From JAKVCB01 sp963578605 (lineage in GTDB: Bacteria; Planctomycetota; Planctomycetia; Pirellulales; Lacipirellulaceae): a stretch of 64,000 bases of DNA. Below the pieces are notes generated by a model. The model made no database searches. It was not told where the DNA came from and worked only from the letters and a program-made list of their open reading frames with translations. The position numbers and the translations under genes were made by a program. This document shows, piece by piece, positions 7,957-17,663 of the stretch (positions are counted from its first letter, which is position 1; every line of letters begins with the position of its first letter). The stretch covers positions 1-64,000 of the forward strand of contig CAUZEA010000011.1 of the NCBI GenBank assembly GCA_963578605.1. Direction: 5' to 3'.

Positions 7957-9177
7957 ATGAGACAAGCACTAGCCCTGCTGCTGCTCGCAATCACTACCAA
8001 CCTGGCCATTGCTGAGGACAAAATCAATTTTGCGGAGCAAATCCAACCCATCTTTTTGGAGCACTGTGCAAAATGCCACGGCGAAGAGAAAGCCAAAGGT
8101 GATCTTCGAATCCACAATCCGGCGGCAATTCGCGAAGCCGGCGTCGACCACCTGCTGAATCCCGCGAAGCCCGACGAGGGCGAGTTGCTGGCCCGCATCA
8201 CCTTGCCAGCCGACGATGAAATGCTCATGCCCAAGGGAGGAGATCCCTTGGCTCAGGAGCAAATCGATTTAATTCGCAAGTGGATTGAACAGGGAGCTGA
8301 AATGCCCGACGACGGTGCACCCGTCGCTACAGAAGAAGACCCGCTCCCGGATGTGCCTCCTGCGGCACCCGAGGCTGTCGAAAAACTCGTGGCGTCTGGT
8401 GCTCAAGTGTTGGCCCTCTACCAGGATAGCCCCCTGCTGCGAGTCACGTTCGCTTACTCCGATGAAAAAGCCGGCGATGAAGAAGCTGCACTCCTGACCG
8501 CAGTGGCAAAACAAGTGATTTGGCTCAATCTGGCTCAATCGGAAATTACAAATGCCGGCACCGCGCCACTCGCCACACTCGAAAACCTCACTCACTTGCA
8601 TTTGGAATTAACCGCGCTAAACGACGAAGCACTCGCGCATCTGGCAGGACTGCAAAACCTCGAGTACCTCAATTTGTATGGCACGCAAGTCACCGATGCC
8701 GGATTGGAACATCTTAAGGGCCTGAAAAAACTTAAAAAACTTTACCTCTGGCAAACACCCGTCTCGTACGAAGCAGCCATAGCATTGCAAGATGCAAACG
8801 AAGGATTGGAAGTCAATCTTGGCTGGAACCACCCCGAAGTCGCCAAGCGGCGGCTCAATAAAGAGCTTGAGCGAGTCACCGCTCGCAAGGAAGAAGCTAC
8901 TAAACGCGAAGAGCAAGCCAAGGCAGAAAAAGAAGCCGCAGTCGCCCGCGAGACCGAAATCCAAAAAGAACTCGAAGCTCTGAACCCCAAGCCAGCGGAA
9001 GAATCTGAAGAAAAACCAGCCGAAGAAAAACCAGCCGAAGAAAAACCAGCCGAAGAAAAACCAGCCGAAGAAAAACCAGCTGAAGAAAAACCAGCTGAAG
9101 AAAAACCAGCTGAAGAAAAACCAGCTGAAGAAAAACCAGCTGAAGAAAAACCAGCTGAAGAAAAACCAGCTGAGTAA
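7957..9177 (+). CDS. PSCyt1-type cytochrome c / leucine-rich-repeat protein with PAEEK tail
   Basis: A 406-residue exported protein. Order of parts: signal peptide (MRQALALLLLAITTNLAIAE), a planctomycete cytochrome-like domain with heme motif CAKCH near residue 33 and the conserved MLMPKGGDPLAQEQIDLI ending in IRKWIEQGA, then four or five leucine-rich repeats (about 190-290, e.g. LEYLNLYGTQVTDAGL), a charged Lys/Glu/Ala coiled-coil (about 295-345), and a tail of ten PAEEK units ending PAE. PSCyt1 domains in planctomycetes usually sit with DUF1549/1553 domains; here they are replaced by repeats and a wall-spanning-like tail. Probably periplasmic or surface electron-transfer or scaffold; its role is unknown. 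Confidence 0.9.
   Translation: MRQALALLLLAITTNLAIAEDKINFAEQIQPIFLEHCAKCHGEEKAKGDLRIHNPAAIREAGVDHLLNPAKPDEGELLARITLPADDEMLMPKGGDPLAQEQIDLIRKWIEQGAEMPDDGAPVATEEDPLPDVPPAAPEAVEKLVASGAQVLALYQDSPLLRVTFAYSDEKAGDEEAALLTAVAKQVIWLNLAQSEITNAGTAPLATLENLTHLHLELTALNDEALAHLAGLQNLEYLNLYGTQVTDAGLEHLKGLKKLKKLYLWQTPVSYEAAIALQDANEGLEVNLGWNHPEVAKRRLNKELERVTARKEEATKREEQAKAEKEAAVARETEIQKELEALNPKPAEESEEKPAEEKPAEEKPAEEKPAEEKPAEEKPAEEKPAEEKPAEEKPAEEKPAEEKPAE
9016..9174 (+). repeat. 15-bp in-frame coding tandem repeat (PAEEK x10)
   Basis: Ten full units of CCAGC(C/T)GAAGAAAAA plus a final CCAGCTGAG before the stop. The first four units use GCC for alanine and the next six all use GCT, so the array grew in two blocks from single founder units. 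Antisense frames over this region are open only because of the repeat. Confidence 0.95.
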
Positions 9178-9686
9178 AACCAGCTGGCGGCCTGCCAGTT
9201 CTTCCACGCATAGGGCACTGCCTGCAGTCAACCAGGAAGTTGCGTGTGCCAACGCACCGGGCAGCTTTTTCTTCCTTTCCCAAGACCGCAGGGAATTCGT
9301 TTAGGCCAAACCGGTTGGTGCGGTTGATTGGTGGTCTGGGGAAGCCAGGCACCACGGCGTGCTGGCATACAGCCCTGCAAGGGCCGCTCGATGCCAAACC
9401 GCTGAAGCAGCCTGACCCCAGTTCAATCGGCCCGTGTCGTGCAATCTGCCGACAGTCGCCAACCCAGGCCTTCTGGAGGGAGAGAATTCCAACTCCAACA
9501 GGGTTCCCCCCCTTGCCACACTAGAACTCCAGGTTGTCGAAATACGTAGAATCTTATAAATATAGCTGCACCGTGGAGCGACCATGGCCCGTTCATACCG
9601 TCACTCAATGAAAGTCCCCTTGGCTTCTTCCGGTGACGGCGAATCGACTGCCCGAATTCACCTCTCACAGGATCAAATTTTGTCCC
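9178..9686. other. Intergenic region, no gene recognised
   Basis: About 500 bp between the PAEEK protein and the YugP-like protease. No open frame on either strand has a family motif or a plausible ribosome binding site, and no repeat was noticed. Confidence 0.6.
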
Positions 9687-10361
9687 ATGTTTCACGCTTA
9701 TTTTGATTATCTGATTTGGATTTCCCCGGCCCTGCTGCTCGCCTTTTGGGCACAAATGCGAGTGAAATCGGCATTTGCAGAAGCGGCGCAGGTACCCGTT
9801 CGAATAACTGGCGCCCAGGCCGCACAAAAAATGCTCGGCGAGGCTGGCATCCACAACGTAGGAATTGAACAGGTAGGCGGTCGTTTGAGCGACCACTACG
9901 ATCCACGTCGCAAGGTGTTGCGTTTGAGCAACCAGGTGTACGGTGGTCGTTCAGCAGCGGCGGTCGGCATTGCATGCCACGAGGCGGGCCACGCGATTCA
10001 AGATGCGCGGCACTATGTCCCCCTGGTCGTTCGCAATGCAGCGGTCCCGGCGGCAGGATTTGGCAGCAGTGCCAGCCTCATCCTGTTGATCATCGGCAGC
10101 ATCATGCAATTGCCCGCTCTGATCATGTTGGGCATTGCATTATTTGCGTGTGTCGTCTTCTTCCAAATTGTGAACTTGCCAGTCGAGTTCGACGCGAGTG
10201 CCCGAGCCAAGACAGAGCTCGTGGCAATGGGCATTTGCGGTCAACAGGAAATGGTACACGTGAACAAAGTGTTGAATGCGGCAGCCCTGACTTACGTAGC
10301 GGCCACACTGCAGGCCGTGCTCACGCTGCTCTTCTACATCTCACGGTTGTCAAACCGGTAG
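9687..10361 (+). CDS. Zinc metallopeptidase, YugP family
   Basis: A 224-residue membrane-embedded zinc protease of the YugP type. One N-terminal membrane segment (FDYLIWISPALLLAFWAQ) precedes a soluble stretch with the zinc site ACHEAGHAIQD (HExxH, about residue 95). Two or three further membrane segments follow, and between them is NLPVEFDASARA, the family's second conserved block, which supplies the third ligand Glu. ATG 9687 begins directly at the first membrane segment; a GTG at 9633 would add 18 polar residues. YugP-like proteins are assumed to take part in membrane protein quality control, but their substrates are largely unknown. Monocistronic. Confidence 0.9.
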   Translation: MFHAYFDYLIWISPALLLAFWAQMRVKSAFAEAAQVPVRITGAQAAQKMLGEAGIHNVGIEQVGGRLSDHYDPRRKVLRLSNQVYGGRSAAAVGIACHEAGHAIQDARHYVPLVVRNAAVPAAGFGSSASLILLIIGSIMQLPALIMLGIALFACVVFFQIVNLPVEFDASARAKTELVAMGICGQQEMVHVNKVLNAAALTYVAATLQAVLTLLFYISRLSNR

Positions 10362-10624
10362 CCGGTAGGTAGCCGGTAGTAAGTTTTGACCTGGAAATCT
10401 GGCGGGGCTTCCCCTGCAGAACGTCGATTCCCCCAGCGGGCATCCCCTGGCATCGGGCATCCCCTGGCATAAAGTTGTGTGGACTTCTGCGTACCGGGTC
10501 ACTGGCAAGGGCCACGGCGTAACTCGATTTTCGGGGTCCAACACGGGCGGCAAGCAAGGCGGTCCGAGTGGCGTGGGGCAGCAAAAATGTCGCGAAAATC
10601 ACCACCTGCTCGACACCAATAGGA

Positions 10625-10656
10625 TGACAACGTTAAAATGACGAACAATGTGAGCT
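10625..10656 (+). promoter_or_regulatory. Promoter-like motif shared with the fwdB upstream region
   Basis: GACAACGTTAAAATGACGAA followed by CAATGTGAGCTT. The same 32-bp layout is seen at 39613-39644 before fwdB, with the two ends nearly identical and the centre diverged. TTAAAAT is a reasonable -10-like core. It lies about 90 bp before the cytochrome gene at 10748. The rest of the 10362-10747 gap shows no gene, only a local duplication of GGCATCCCCTGGCATC-like sequence near 10440-10470. Confidence 0.4.
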
Positions 10657-10747
10657 TTTATCCGTTCCAGGATTACCTCCAACTAGAAAATGTCTCGTCG
10701 TATTACCGGTTACCGGACCTGTTTGATTGAAACATTGAAATAGAAGC

Positions 10748-13700
10748 ATGAAAGTTACCACGTGGGTTCAACTGGAACAGCAAGGACCTGGTCCAACTTT
10801 CACCGGTGTCAGAGTCGCGCAGAGCGACTCCAGGCAAAGAATGAGCTACCTGCCATCCCCAGGAACCACCGGTTCCCGCAGGCTCTATAGCGTTGGGACG
10901 ATTGGCGTCGTGGTCCGTATCGCCAGGGCGCAGATCGGCATTGCCGTTCTGCTCATCACATCATCTTACGGAAATGCGCAAGAATCGCCTGTGGTTCACA
11001 GTCCCATCTCTCCAGAGGAATCGCTCAAGCACTTTGTGGTGGCGCCTGGTTTGGAGGTACAACTCGTGGCGCACGAACCACAGGTGATTGACCCCGTGGC
11101 GGTGCGATTCGACGAACATGGACAGATGTGGGTGGTCGAAATGCGTGATTACCCCGAGGGACCTCAAGATGGAGAAATTCCAAAATCTCGAATCTCGATT
11201 TTAAACGACTGCGACGGCGACGGTTTCTTTGAAACGGCTTCTGTGTTCGCCGACAACTTGCTATTCGCGAACGGACTTCAACTTTGGAAAGGAGGTGTCT
11301 TCGTGACGATGGCGGGGCAAGTCGCCTACATGAAGGACACCAACGGCGACGGGCGTGCCGACGTGGTCGATACCTGGTACACCGGCTTCGCGGAAAAAAA
11401 CACACAACTGCGGGCCAACCATCCAACCCTGGCGCTCGACAATCACATCTATATCGCCGGCGGTTTGACTGGCGGAATGATCGTCGACGCAGAACAAACA
11501 GACGTCGAGCCGGTATCGGTCAACGGCATGGACTTTCGCTTCGATCCGGTCACGCGCAAATTTGAAGCCGTTTCTGGCGCTGGTCAGTTCGGGCTCTCAT
11601 TCGATGACTACGGCAACCGTTTTGTCTGCACCAATCGAAATCCAGCCATCCATATCGTTTTGGAGAATCGTCACCTCGTTAAGAACCCACTCGTTACGGT
11701 ACCGGCGGTCTCTTGCGACGTGGCCAAAGCAGGTGCTGAATCCCGTGTCTTTCCCATCACGCGATCCTGGACCACGTCGAATCTGCACGCCGGGCAGATT
11801 ACCGCGGCATGTGGCATCACCATCTACCGCGGTGGGGCGTTGCCGAAGGAGTTTCACGGCAACCTCTTTGTCTGCGAACCGACAGGGCACCTGATTCATC
11901 GAGAAATCATGGAGCCGCACGGCATCACGTTTAGGTCAAAGCCCGCGCGTGACGGTGTCGATTTTCTCGCCTCGCGAGACGAGTGGTGTTGTCCGGTGAA
12001 CCTGGAAATCGCCCCGGACGGCGCATTGGTTGTCGTGGATATCTACCGGGCCGTCATTGAACACCCGGAATGGATGCCTGACGAGTTGAAAAATCGCCCC
12101 GATCTTCACTTTGGCAACGATCGAGGACGCATTTATCGCATCGTTCGGAAGAGTGCTGACCACGGCTCGTCGTCACCAGAACTTTCCTCATCGTCAAGTG
12201 CCGCGCTGGTCGAAAACCTGTCACACAAGAATGCGTGGTGGCGGGAGACCTCTGCGCGGCTGCTGCTCGAGCGGGCAGATCAAAGTGTCGCTGAGCAGCT
12301 TCGGCAGGTCGTGACTGACCACGAATCCCCACTCGCCAGGATTCATGCGCTGTGGATTATGAAAGGGATGGACCTGATTACCGACGAATTGCTTATCCGC
12401 CTGCTGGAACACCAAGACCCAAAGGTCCTTGAGCAGGTGATCATCGTATCCGAGGGCCAATTAGAAAGACCAGGTCCCTTACGAGACAACATCGCACAGT
12501 TCTGTTCCCACGAAGATGCCCGCGTCCGCTACCGGGCCATGTTGGCACTGGCGCCTTCTCCTGCTGTGCCCACCTCTGTTACCGATGAGTGGGAGTTGCG
12601 TGCGTTCTTGATTGCCGCTGGAAATCGTGCCGGGAGCGTTTTGGCGCAAATCTTGGACGACATCGATCAGGAAGGTTCGGAGCCGGCTGGGCAAGTGCTC
12701 GATCCCCAATCGGCGATTGTTGAGTTGGCGGGGCTCGCCGCCGCGACGAAGGACAACGAGCAACACCAATTGGCAGTCAATGCACTGCTTGCGAGCGGGG
12801 CGCCGGGGCAAGTTGGATTGATACGATTTCTTGCCGAGGCAGTGCGAAACGGGATATCGGTGGCTGCCATCCGCGGCAAGCTCCAGGAGGCACAACAACT
12901 CAGCCTCGACCAGCGGTTCAACGAGGCATTAGCGACCGCAACGAACCTTAGCGAGCCAGATTCTGCGCGATCCCGAGCGATCGATTTGCTTGCCCTGCAA
13001 AGCGACACGGCACAGGCGATTATCCCACTTGCAATCGACGACCCGTCTCAGGCGGTCCGCCTGAAGGTTGTTGAAGAGCTCTCGAAACAGACTGAAGTTG
13101 AGCCGTGGCAAACGTTGCTGGCAGGTTTCTCCAACGAATTACCGATCATGCGGCGCGCGATTCTGGAAAACATTCTGTCGCGAAGTGACCGCACGAATTG
13201 GCTGCTCGACGAAATTTCCGCTGGAAAAATCATGGCATCCGAAATCGGGCGCAACCACATCGACCAGCTGTTAAACCACCCTGATGTCGAGATCAAAGCA
13301 CGCGCAGAACAACTCCTGGGAGGCGCGATTCCTGCAAACCGCCAGAACGTGCTGGCGGACTATCAAGTCGTTCTGACTATGAAGGCCGATGAAGAGCATG
13401 GTCGTAAGGTCTTCAAAAAGAACTGCGCCACATGTCATCAGATTGACGAGGTCGGCATCAACGTGGCGGCAGACATTTCCGACTCTAGCTCGAAAACCGC
13501 GCAACAGTACCTCACAGACATCATTGACCCCAATCGGGCAATTGATGCGAATTATGTAAGCTACCTGTTGATTACCGAGAACGGCCAGTCGTTTAGTGGT
13601 ATTCTGGCGACAGAAACCGCTACTTCGATTACGCTGAAACAAGCCGAAGGCAAGATGCTAACGATACGGCGAAACGAAATCGCCGAGTTGACCTCCAACG

Positions 13701-13834
13701 GCACGTCGTTCATGCCTGAAGGAATGGAAAAGGAAATTCCACATCAAGACATGGCCGACTTGATTGCCTTCATCAAGAACTGGCGATATCTCGATGGCCG
13801 CACACCTTTGGGTCACGACCAGGTTGATCGCTAG
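10748..13834 (+). CDS. PVC-type membrane-bound dehydrogenase with HEAT-like repeats and C-terminal heme domain
   Basis: A 1028-residue exported protein of a family abundant in Pirellula and Verrucomicrobium. Layout: long N-region and signal anchor (hydrophobic run IGIAVLLITSSYGNAQ near 60-76), a putative membrane-bound dehydrogenase beta-propeller (about 95-460, with QMWVVEMRDYPEG and FANGLQLWKGGVFV), HEAT-type alpha repeats (about 470-860), and a C-terminal Pirellula/Verrucomicrobium heme domain with CATCH near residue 895 and the terminal HQDMADLIAFIKN. It probably oxidises a carbohydrate or similar compound in the periplasm and hands electrons to its own c-type heme. The substrate is unknown. 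It has no operon partner. Confidence 0.9.
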   Translation: MKVTTWVQLEQQGPGPTFTGVRVAQSDSRQRMSYLPSPGTTGSRRLYSVGTIGVVVRIARAQIGIAVLLITSSYGNAQESPVVHSPISPEESLKHFVVAPGLEVQLVAHEPQVIDPVAVRFDEHGQMWVVEMRDYPEGPQDGEIPKSRISILNDCDGDGFFETASVFADNLLFANGLQLWKGGVFVTMAGQVAYMKDTNGDGRADVVDTWYTGFAEKNTQLRANHPTLALDNHIYIAGGLTGGMIVDAEQTDVEPVSVNGMDFRFDPVTRKFEAVSGAGQFGLSFDDYGNRFVCTNRNPAIHIVLENRHLVKNPLVTVPAVSCDVAKAGAESRVFPITRSWTTSNLHAGQITAACGITIYRGGALPKEFHGNLFVCEPTGHLIHREIMEPHGITFRSKPARDGVDFLASRDEWCCPVNLEIAPDGALVVVDIYRAVIEHPEWMPDELKNRPDLHFGNDRGRIYRIVRKSADHGSSSPELSSSSSAALVENLSHKNAWWRETSARLLLERADQSVAEQLRQVVTDHESPLARIHALWIMKGMDLITDELLIRLLEHQDPKVLEQVIIVSEGQLERPGPLRDNIAQFCSHEDARVRYRAMLALAPSPAVPTSVTDEWELRAFLIAAGNRAGSVLAQILDDIDQEGSEPAGQVLDPQSAIVELAGLAAATKDNEQHQLAVNALLASGAPGQVGLIRFLAEAVRNGISVAAIRGKLQEAQQLSLDQRFNEALATATNLSEPDSARSRAIDLLALQSDTAQAIIPLAIDDPSQAVRLKVVEELSKQTEVEPWQTLLAGFSNELPIMRRAILENILSRSDRTNWLLDEISAGKIMASEIGRNHIDQLLNHPDVEIKARAEQLLGGAIPANRQNVLADYQVVLTMKADEEHGRKVFKKNCATCHQIDEVGINVAADISDSSSKTAQQYLTDIIDPNRAIDANYVSYLLITENGQSFSGILATETATSITLKQAEGKMLTIRRNEIAELTSNGTSFMPEGMEKEIPHQDMADLIAFIKNWRYLDGRTPLGHDQVDR

Positions 13835-13912
13835 TTCGAACCTTAACCATTGAACTGTTTGCTGGCAGAACTGATTTCAATTGCTGGCAGAACTGAGTCA
13901 AAAAAACGGGGT

Positions 13913-15601
13913 TCAAGCCGCTTCCTTCCCAGCTGTTTTCTCACCGACCAGGACCCAGCACGCAATGCAGATGAGGTGCACCACGCTCATAATCCCCAGC
14001 CACAGATAGTAGGGTTCCAATCTCTCCTCGTAGTGGTCCACACCGGCAAACAACACCCACAACGGGAGGAAAACCGCCACCCCCAGGCTCAACAGTGCAA
14101 CCACTCCGACAAACCGCAGCCAGGCCGGTTTGGCTAGTGTGACGTGAACGGGCGACGGGGGTTCGGTAGATGCCGAAGTTTGCGACTCCTGAATGACCGG
14201 TTTAAGCGTCTTCGCACCTGCGACGGCTGCGAAGACCAGGTAGAGCCCCGCAGACAGAAACCACACCGGTACCGCGATGAAAAACATATGCAGAAATTCG
14301 TAATACCACATGAAGAGAGCGGATGTTATGGCGATCACCCACGCTGCCAAAGCAGGCCAGCTGACGGACTTGCCGGTCGCGGTGAACCAATACTGCTGAA
14401 AACCAATCCGCGGGAACAACCAGTGTTCCACAAATACGATCGCACCTACAGGCGAAAGCAGGATTCCGAACAGTGCGACAAACTCCAACAGCTTCGAAAA
14501 AACGAATGGAAAGCAAGCCACGATGGTCGTGGCAATACCGGTCAACAACGTGACCTTCCAACGTGGCCAACCGGGTGTGATCGCCTGTAGAGCCAGTCCT
14601 GCGCGATACAGCGTCGGATTGGACGTTGCCCATCCGGCGATGATGACTGCCAGGATGCCTGAAAATCCGAGCGCCTGAAATGCGACTTCGCCGGCATCCA
14701 AGTCCGGCAACTCTCGCTGCAGAATTAACGCTGCCGCGGCTCCCATCACTCCTGCGCAAATCCACGCCAAAAAGTGCCCCAAGTACATGCCGTAAGCGGA
14801 ATACAGGCCATAGGACGCACGAGGCGCGTAACGTAACACGGCCATATCCGAGAGACCAACATGAAAGGCCAGGTTGCAAATCCAGGCAAAGGCTGCGACG
14901 TGCAACAGGCCAATATCGCTGTCAGGATTGTGCTGCCAGATGCGCTGCTCGGCGATTTTCCAAAGATCACCAATGCTGTCAAAATCTCCCAAGCCCTGAG
15001 TCTGTTCGGCCAGGATTGGCAATGTCCCGACGGCACCCGCGAAAAACATCACAAAGATCCACGGGACGCAAATCTCGGAAAACTGGGCAAGTCGCTTAAA
15101 TCCGAGGATTGCAACGCTCACAACAACGGTACCAACCAGCAGCACAATCAATACAAACCACGGGTCTTCGGGATACCATTTCGTCTGCGGCGGGATGCCA
15201 AACGGAATCCGAAGCGCTGAGGCCGACACCGTGATCATGGTTCCAGAAAGGATACAGAACAAGACTGCGTTGAGCACATTGTAAACGGCTGTGACACCGG
15301 GACCTGCAATCTTGCGCAGGTACCAATACAAGGTAAGCCGCGTTCGCACCGCAATAGGGGCGCAAATGAACGTCCATGAAAGAACTGCCAGGGCATTGCC
15401 AATCAGCAGTCCGAGGAGCACGTCCTTGCAACTCGTACCCCAAGCGACAAATGCCGCGCCGATGACAAACTCGGTCCCCGCGACATGCTCGCCGGCAAAC
15501 AGGGCCGCGAAGTGTCGGCCAGGTTCCAACTTTTCCTGGGAAACGGGCTCTCGCTCAAATTCGTAGAGTTTGTCGATCCGCTGGACAACTGTGGTGGTCA
15601 C
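13913..15601 (-). CDS. NCS1-like purine/cytosine permease family transporter
   Basis: A polytopic transporter of about 562 residues with 12 or so hydrophobic segments. The N-terminal block EHVAGTEFVIGAAFVAWG, the first half of the core (GNALAVLSWTFICAPIAVRT) and GWATSNPTLYRAGLALQAI resemble the nucleobase:cation symporter-1 fold (purines, cytosine, allantoin, hydantoin, thiamine). GTG 15601 is preferred because GAGG stands nine bases upstream and the protein then starts just before VQRIDKLYEFE; the longer frame to 15652 has an Arg/His-rich leader encoded partly by a tandem repeat. The ligand cannot be predicted. It faces away from the P450 remnant. Confidence 0.75.
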   Translation of the reverse strand: MTTTVVQRIDKLYEFEREPVSQEKLEPGRHFAALFAGEHVAGTEFVIGAAFVAWGTSCKDVLLGLLIGNALAVLSWTFICAPIAVRTRLTLYWYLRKIAGPGVTAVYNVLNAVLFCILSGTMITVSASALRIPFGIPPQTKWYPEDPWFVLIVLLVGTVVVSVAILGFKRLAQFSEICVPWIFVMFFAGAVGTLPILAEQTQGLGDFDSIGDLWKIAEQRIWQHNPDSDIGLLHVAAFAWICNLAFHVGLSDMAVLRYAPRASYGLYSAYGMYLGHFLAWICAGVMGAAAALILQRELPDLDAGEVAFQALGFSGILAVIIAGWATSNPTLYRAGLALQAITPGWPRWKVTLLTGIATTIVACFPFVFSKLLEFVALFGILLSPVGAIVFVEHWLFPRIGFQQYWFTATGKSVSWPALAAWVIAITSALFMWYYEFLHMFFIAVPVWFLSAGLYLVFAAVAGAKTLKPVIQESQTSASTEPPSPVHVTLAKPAWLRFVGVVALLSLGVAVFLPLWVLFAGVDHYEERLEPYYLWLGIMSVVHLICIACWVLVGEKTAGKEAA

Positions 15602-15643
15602 GATGATACCTCGCCAGGCGTCATGAACGTCGTGGCGCCGTCT

Positions 15644-15700
15644 GTGACCCACGCATCAGTGGTCCATCCGTCAGTGGTCCATGTGTCAGTGGTCAAGTAG
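15644..15700. repeat. 15-bp tandem repeat upstream of the permease
   Basis: Units at 15644-15658, 15659-15673 and 15674-15688, with consensus GTGGTCCA(T/C)(C/G)(C/T)GTCA, followed by a partial GTGGTCAAGTAG. It sits about 45 bp upstream of the preferred permease start, where promoter or leader sequence is expected. Nothing else was recognised between it and 15936. Confidence 0.8.
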
Positions 15701-15936
15701 TCGCTATCAATGGCGAAACTCATCCCGCTGGTCCAGCCCACTTTCCTTGTCAGGTATCCTTGATTCATGCGATGACCCCACAGCAACAGTTATCGATTTG
15801 CGGGTTAAATGGGACGCTGATCATACCGTCTTCGCAGGCAACCTATCAACCAGGACCATCCTTGCCGTCGCAGGGCTGGCTTAGAGGGCACCTCAACACT
15901 AACTTAAACACTGGTACCTACCGTGGGGGCAAGTCA

Positions 15937-16434
15937 GGCGGACACGACACCACCACCGGTCTGATCGGCAATGCCATTCTGTCGCTGCTGCGGAACCCGG
16001 CCGATATGGACGCACTGAAAGAGAATCCTGCTTGGATCGGCACCGCGGTAGAAGAGTTTCTCCGCTTCGAAAGCCCGGGCCCACGCAACACCCGTATCGC
16101 CCTGGAAGACCTTCAGATCGGCGGCCAGGTTATCGACAAAGGCCAAAGTGTCTTCCTGATGGTTAGCGGGGCGAACCGTGACCCCCAAAAGTTTCCCGAC
16201 CCAGATCGGCTCGACATCCACAGGGTGCCCAATCATCACCTGGCCTTCGGCTATGGGCCGCACTTTTGCTTGGGTGCACCCCTGGCCCGCCTTGAAGGTC
16301 AGATTGCGGTAGCCGCGTTGTTGGGTCGACTTCCCAACCTGCGGCTCGCCAACGAAGATCACCGCGACAATCCGCCGTGGCGGGCGTCGATGGGGATCCG
16401 CGTGCTCAGATCGTTGCCGGCGGTCTTCTCGTAG
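15937..16434 (+). pseudogene. Cytochrome P450, N-terminally truncated remnant
   Basis: About 165 codons match the C-terminal 40% of a bacterial class I P450. They start abruptly inside helix I (SGGHDTTTGLIGN), then the K-helix ExxR (EEFLRFE), the PxxF-like region (KFPDPDRLDIHR) and the heme loop FGYGPHFCLGAPLAR with its proximal cysteine. The first ~230 residues, including the B-C loop and F-G helices, are absent; the in-frame sequence upstream is not P450-like. The catalytic core alone cannot fold as a P450, so this is a deletion remnant with a surprisingly intact frame. No redox partner gene is nearby. Confidence 0.85.
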
Positions 16435-16579
16435 TATCGACAGCTTGCTTCATACACGGAAAACCGGAAAGCCCTTGGTCTTGGGACAGACCGGCTTTTG
16501 TTATCGCTTTTAGAAGTTATCATGAGGCGGTCGGGACAAGATCCAACAAGCAGGTCATCGAGATAATGGATCCCCAAAC

Positions 16580-17641
16580 ATGAATAAGACCCGAATCGGA
16601 TTCGTCGGTACTGGCCTCATGGGACAGTGTGCGCACCTTTGGAACTACATCGCCATCGAAGAGTGCGAGGTGGTGGCCTTGGCCGAGCTGCGCCCGGAGC
16701 TGGCCAGGCTTGTGGGCCAGCGCTACGGAATTTCCAAGGTCTATACCAGCGGTGCCGAGATGCTGGCAGCCGAGTCACTCGATGCCATCGTTTCCACCCA
16801 TCCATTTCAACGGTTGGGTCAGTTGATGCCACCGTTGCTCGAACACGGCCTGCCGGTGATGACCGAAAAGCCGATCGGGCGCTCGGTGGAGGTGGGGGAA
16901 AAGCTGGCCCGCCTGTCGAAAAAATACCAGGCGCCGCTGTACCTTGGTTATCACAAGCGGAGCGACCCGGCCAGCATATTTGCCCGGGAGCAGATCGAAA
17001 GATGGCAAAGCTCCGGCGAGGTGGGCCCCATGACCTATGTCCGGATCTCCATACCGCCGGGCGACTTTGTGGCCGGAGGGTTCTCACATTACCTGCAAAC
17101 CGAGGAGGAAGTCGCACCCCTCCAGGAGGATCCCATTCCCGACGGGATGGACGAAGAATCGGCCAGGCGTTACGACGCCCTGGTAAACTACTACATTCAT
17201 CAGGTGAACCTGATCCGCTACCTCCTCGGCGAAGATTATCAGGTCTCTTTCGCGGATCCAGGCGGAATCCTCATGGTCATTCAGAGCGAATCGGGCCTCA
17301 GTGGTGCGTTGGAGATGGGTACCTACCAGACATCGCGCGCCTGGCGTGAGACCGCCCTTGTCGCCTTCCAACGAGGATGGATCCTGCTCGAACTTCCACC
17401 GCCGCTGGCAGTTAATCGGTCCGGCCGGGTGACTGTGTACAGCGACCCGGAAGGTGGAACGCCGCAGTCCGTCACACCGGATTTTCCCAACGTGCACGCC
17501 ATGCGCAACCAGGCTCGCAACTTCATCAAGGAAGTGAACGGCCAGGCGACCGGCCTCTGTCGGGCAAACGATGCGGTTAAAGATCTGGTCACTATGCGAT
17601 ATTATCTGAACCAGTTGCTTGAAAACCAGAAAAAAATATGA
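16580..17641 (+). CDS. Gfo/Idh/MocA family oxidoreductase
   Basis: A 353-residue cytosolic dehydrogenase. The N-terminal Rossmann fold has GFVGTGLMGQ (residues 7-16) and the dinucleotide-sugar motif EKPIG (~96). The C-terminal domain has YYIHQVNLIRYLLGE (~212), in which the histidine corresponds to the catalytic residue of this family. Gfo/Idh/MocA enzymes oxidise sugars, inositols or glycosides using NAD(P). First gene of a forward cluster; the next gene begins 22 bp after its stop, so co-transcription is likely. The substrate is unknown. A cyclase and an SDR downstream suggest a pathway that oxidises and then opens or hydrolyses a sugar-like compound. Confidence 0.9.
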   Translation: MNKTRIGFVGTGLMGQCAHLWNYIAIEECEVVALAELRPELARLVGQRYGISKVYTSGAEMLAAESLDAIVSTHPFQRLGQLMPPLLEHGLPVMTEKPIGRSVEVGEKLARLSKKYQAPLYLGYHKRSDPASIFAREQIERWQSSGEVGPMTYVRISIPPGDFVAGGFSHYLQTEEEVAPLQEDPIPDGMDEESARRYDALVNYYIHQVNLIRYLLGEDYQVSFADPGGILMVIQSESGLSGALEMGTYQTSRAWRETALVAFQRGWILLELPPPLAVNRSGRVTVYSDPEGGTPQSVTPDFPNVHAMRNQARNFIKEVNGQATGLCRANDAVKDLVTMRYYLNQLLENQKKI

Positions 17642-17663
17642 AGTCCGGGTTGGAAGCCGTTTG

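Noticed and set aside
8617..9397. Long antisense frames over the PAEEK region
   Set aside because: They are open only because the 15-bp repeat lacks stops; the sense protein has a signal peptide, a heme motif and LRRs.
15598..15786. 62-codon frame with TTD-W repeats upstream of the permease
   Set aside because: Produced by the 15-bp tandem repeat and overlapping the permease start; no ribosome site.
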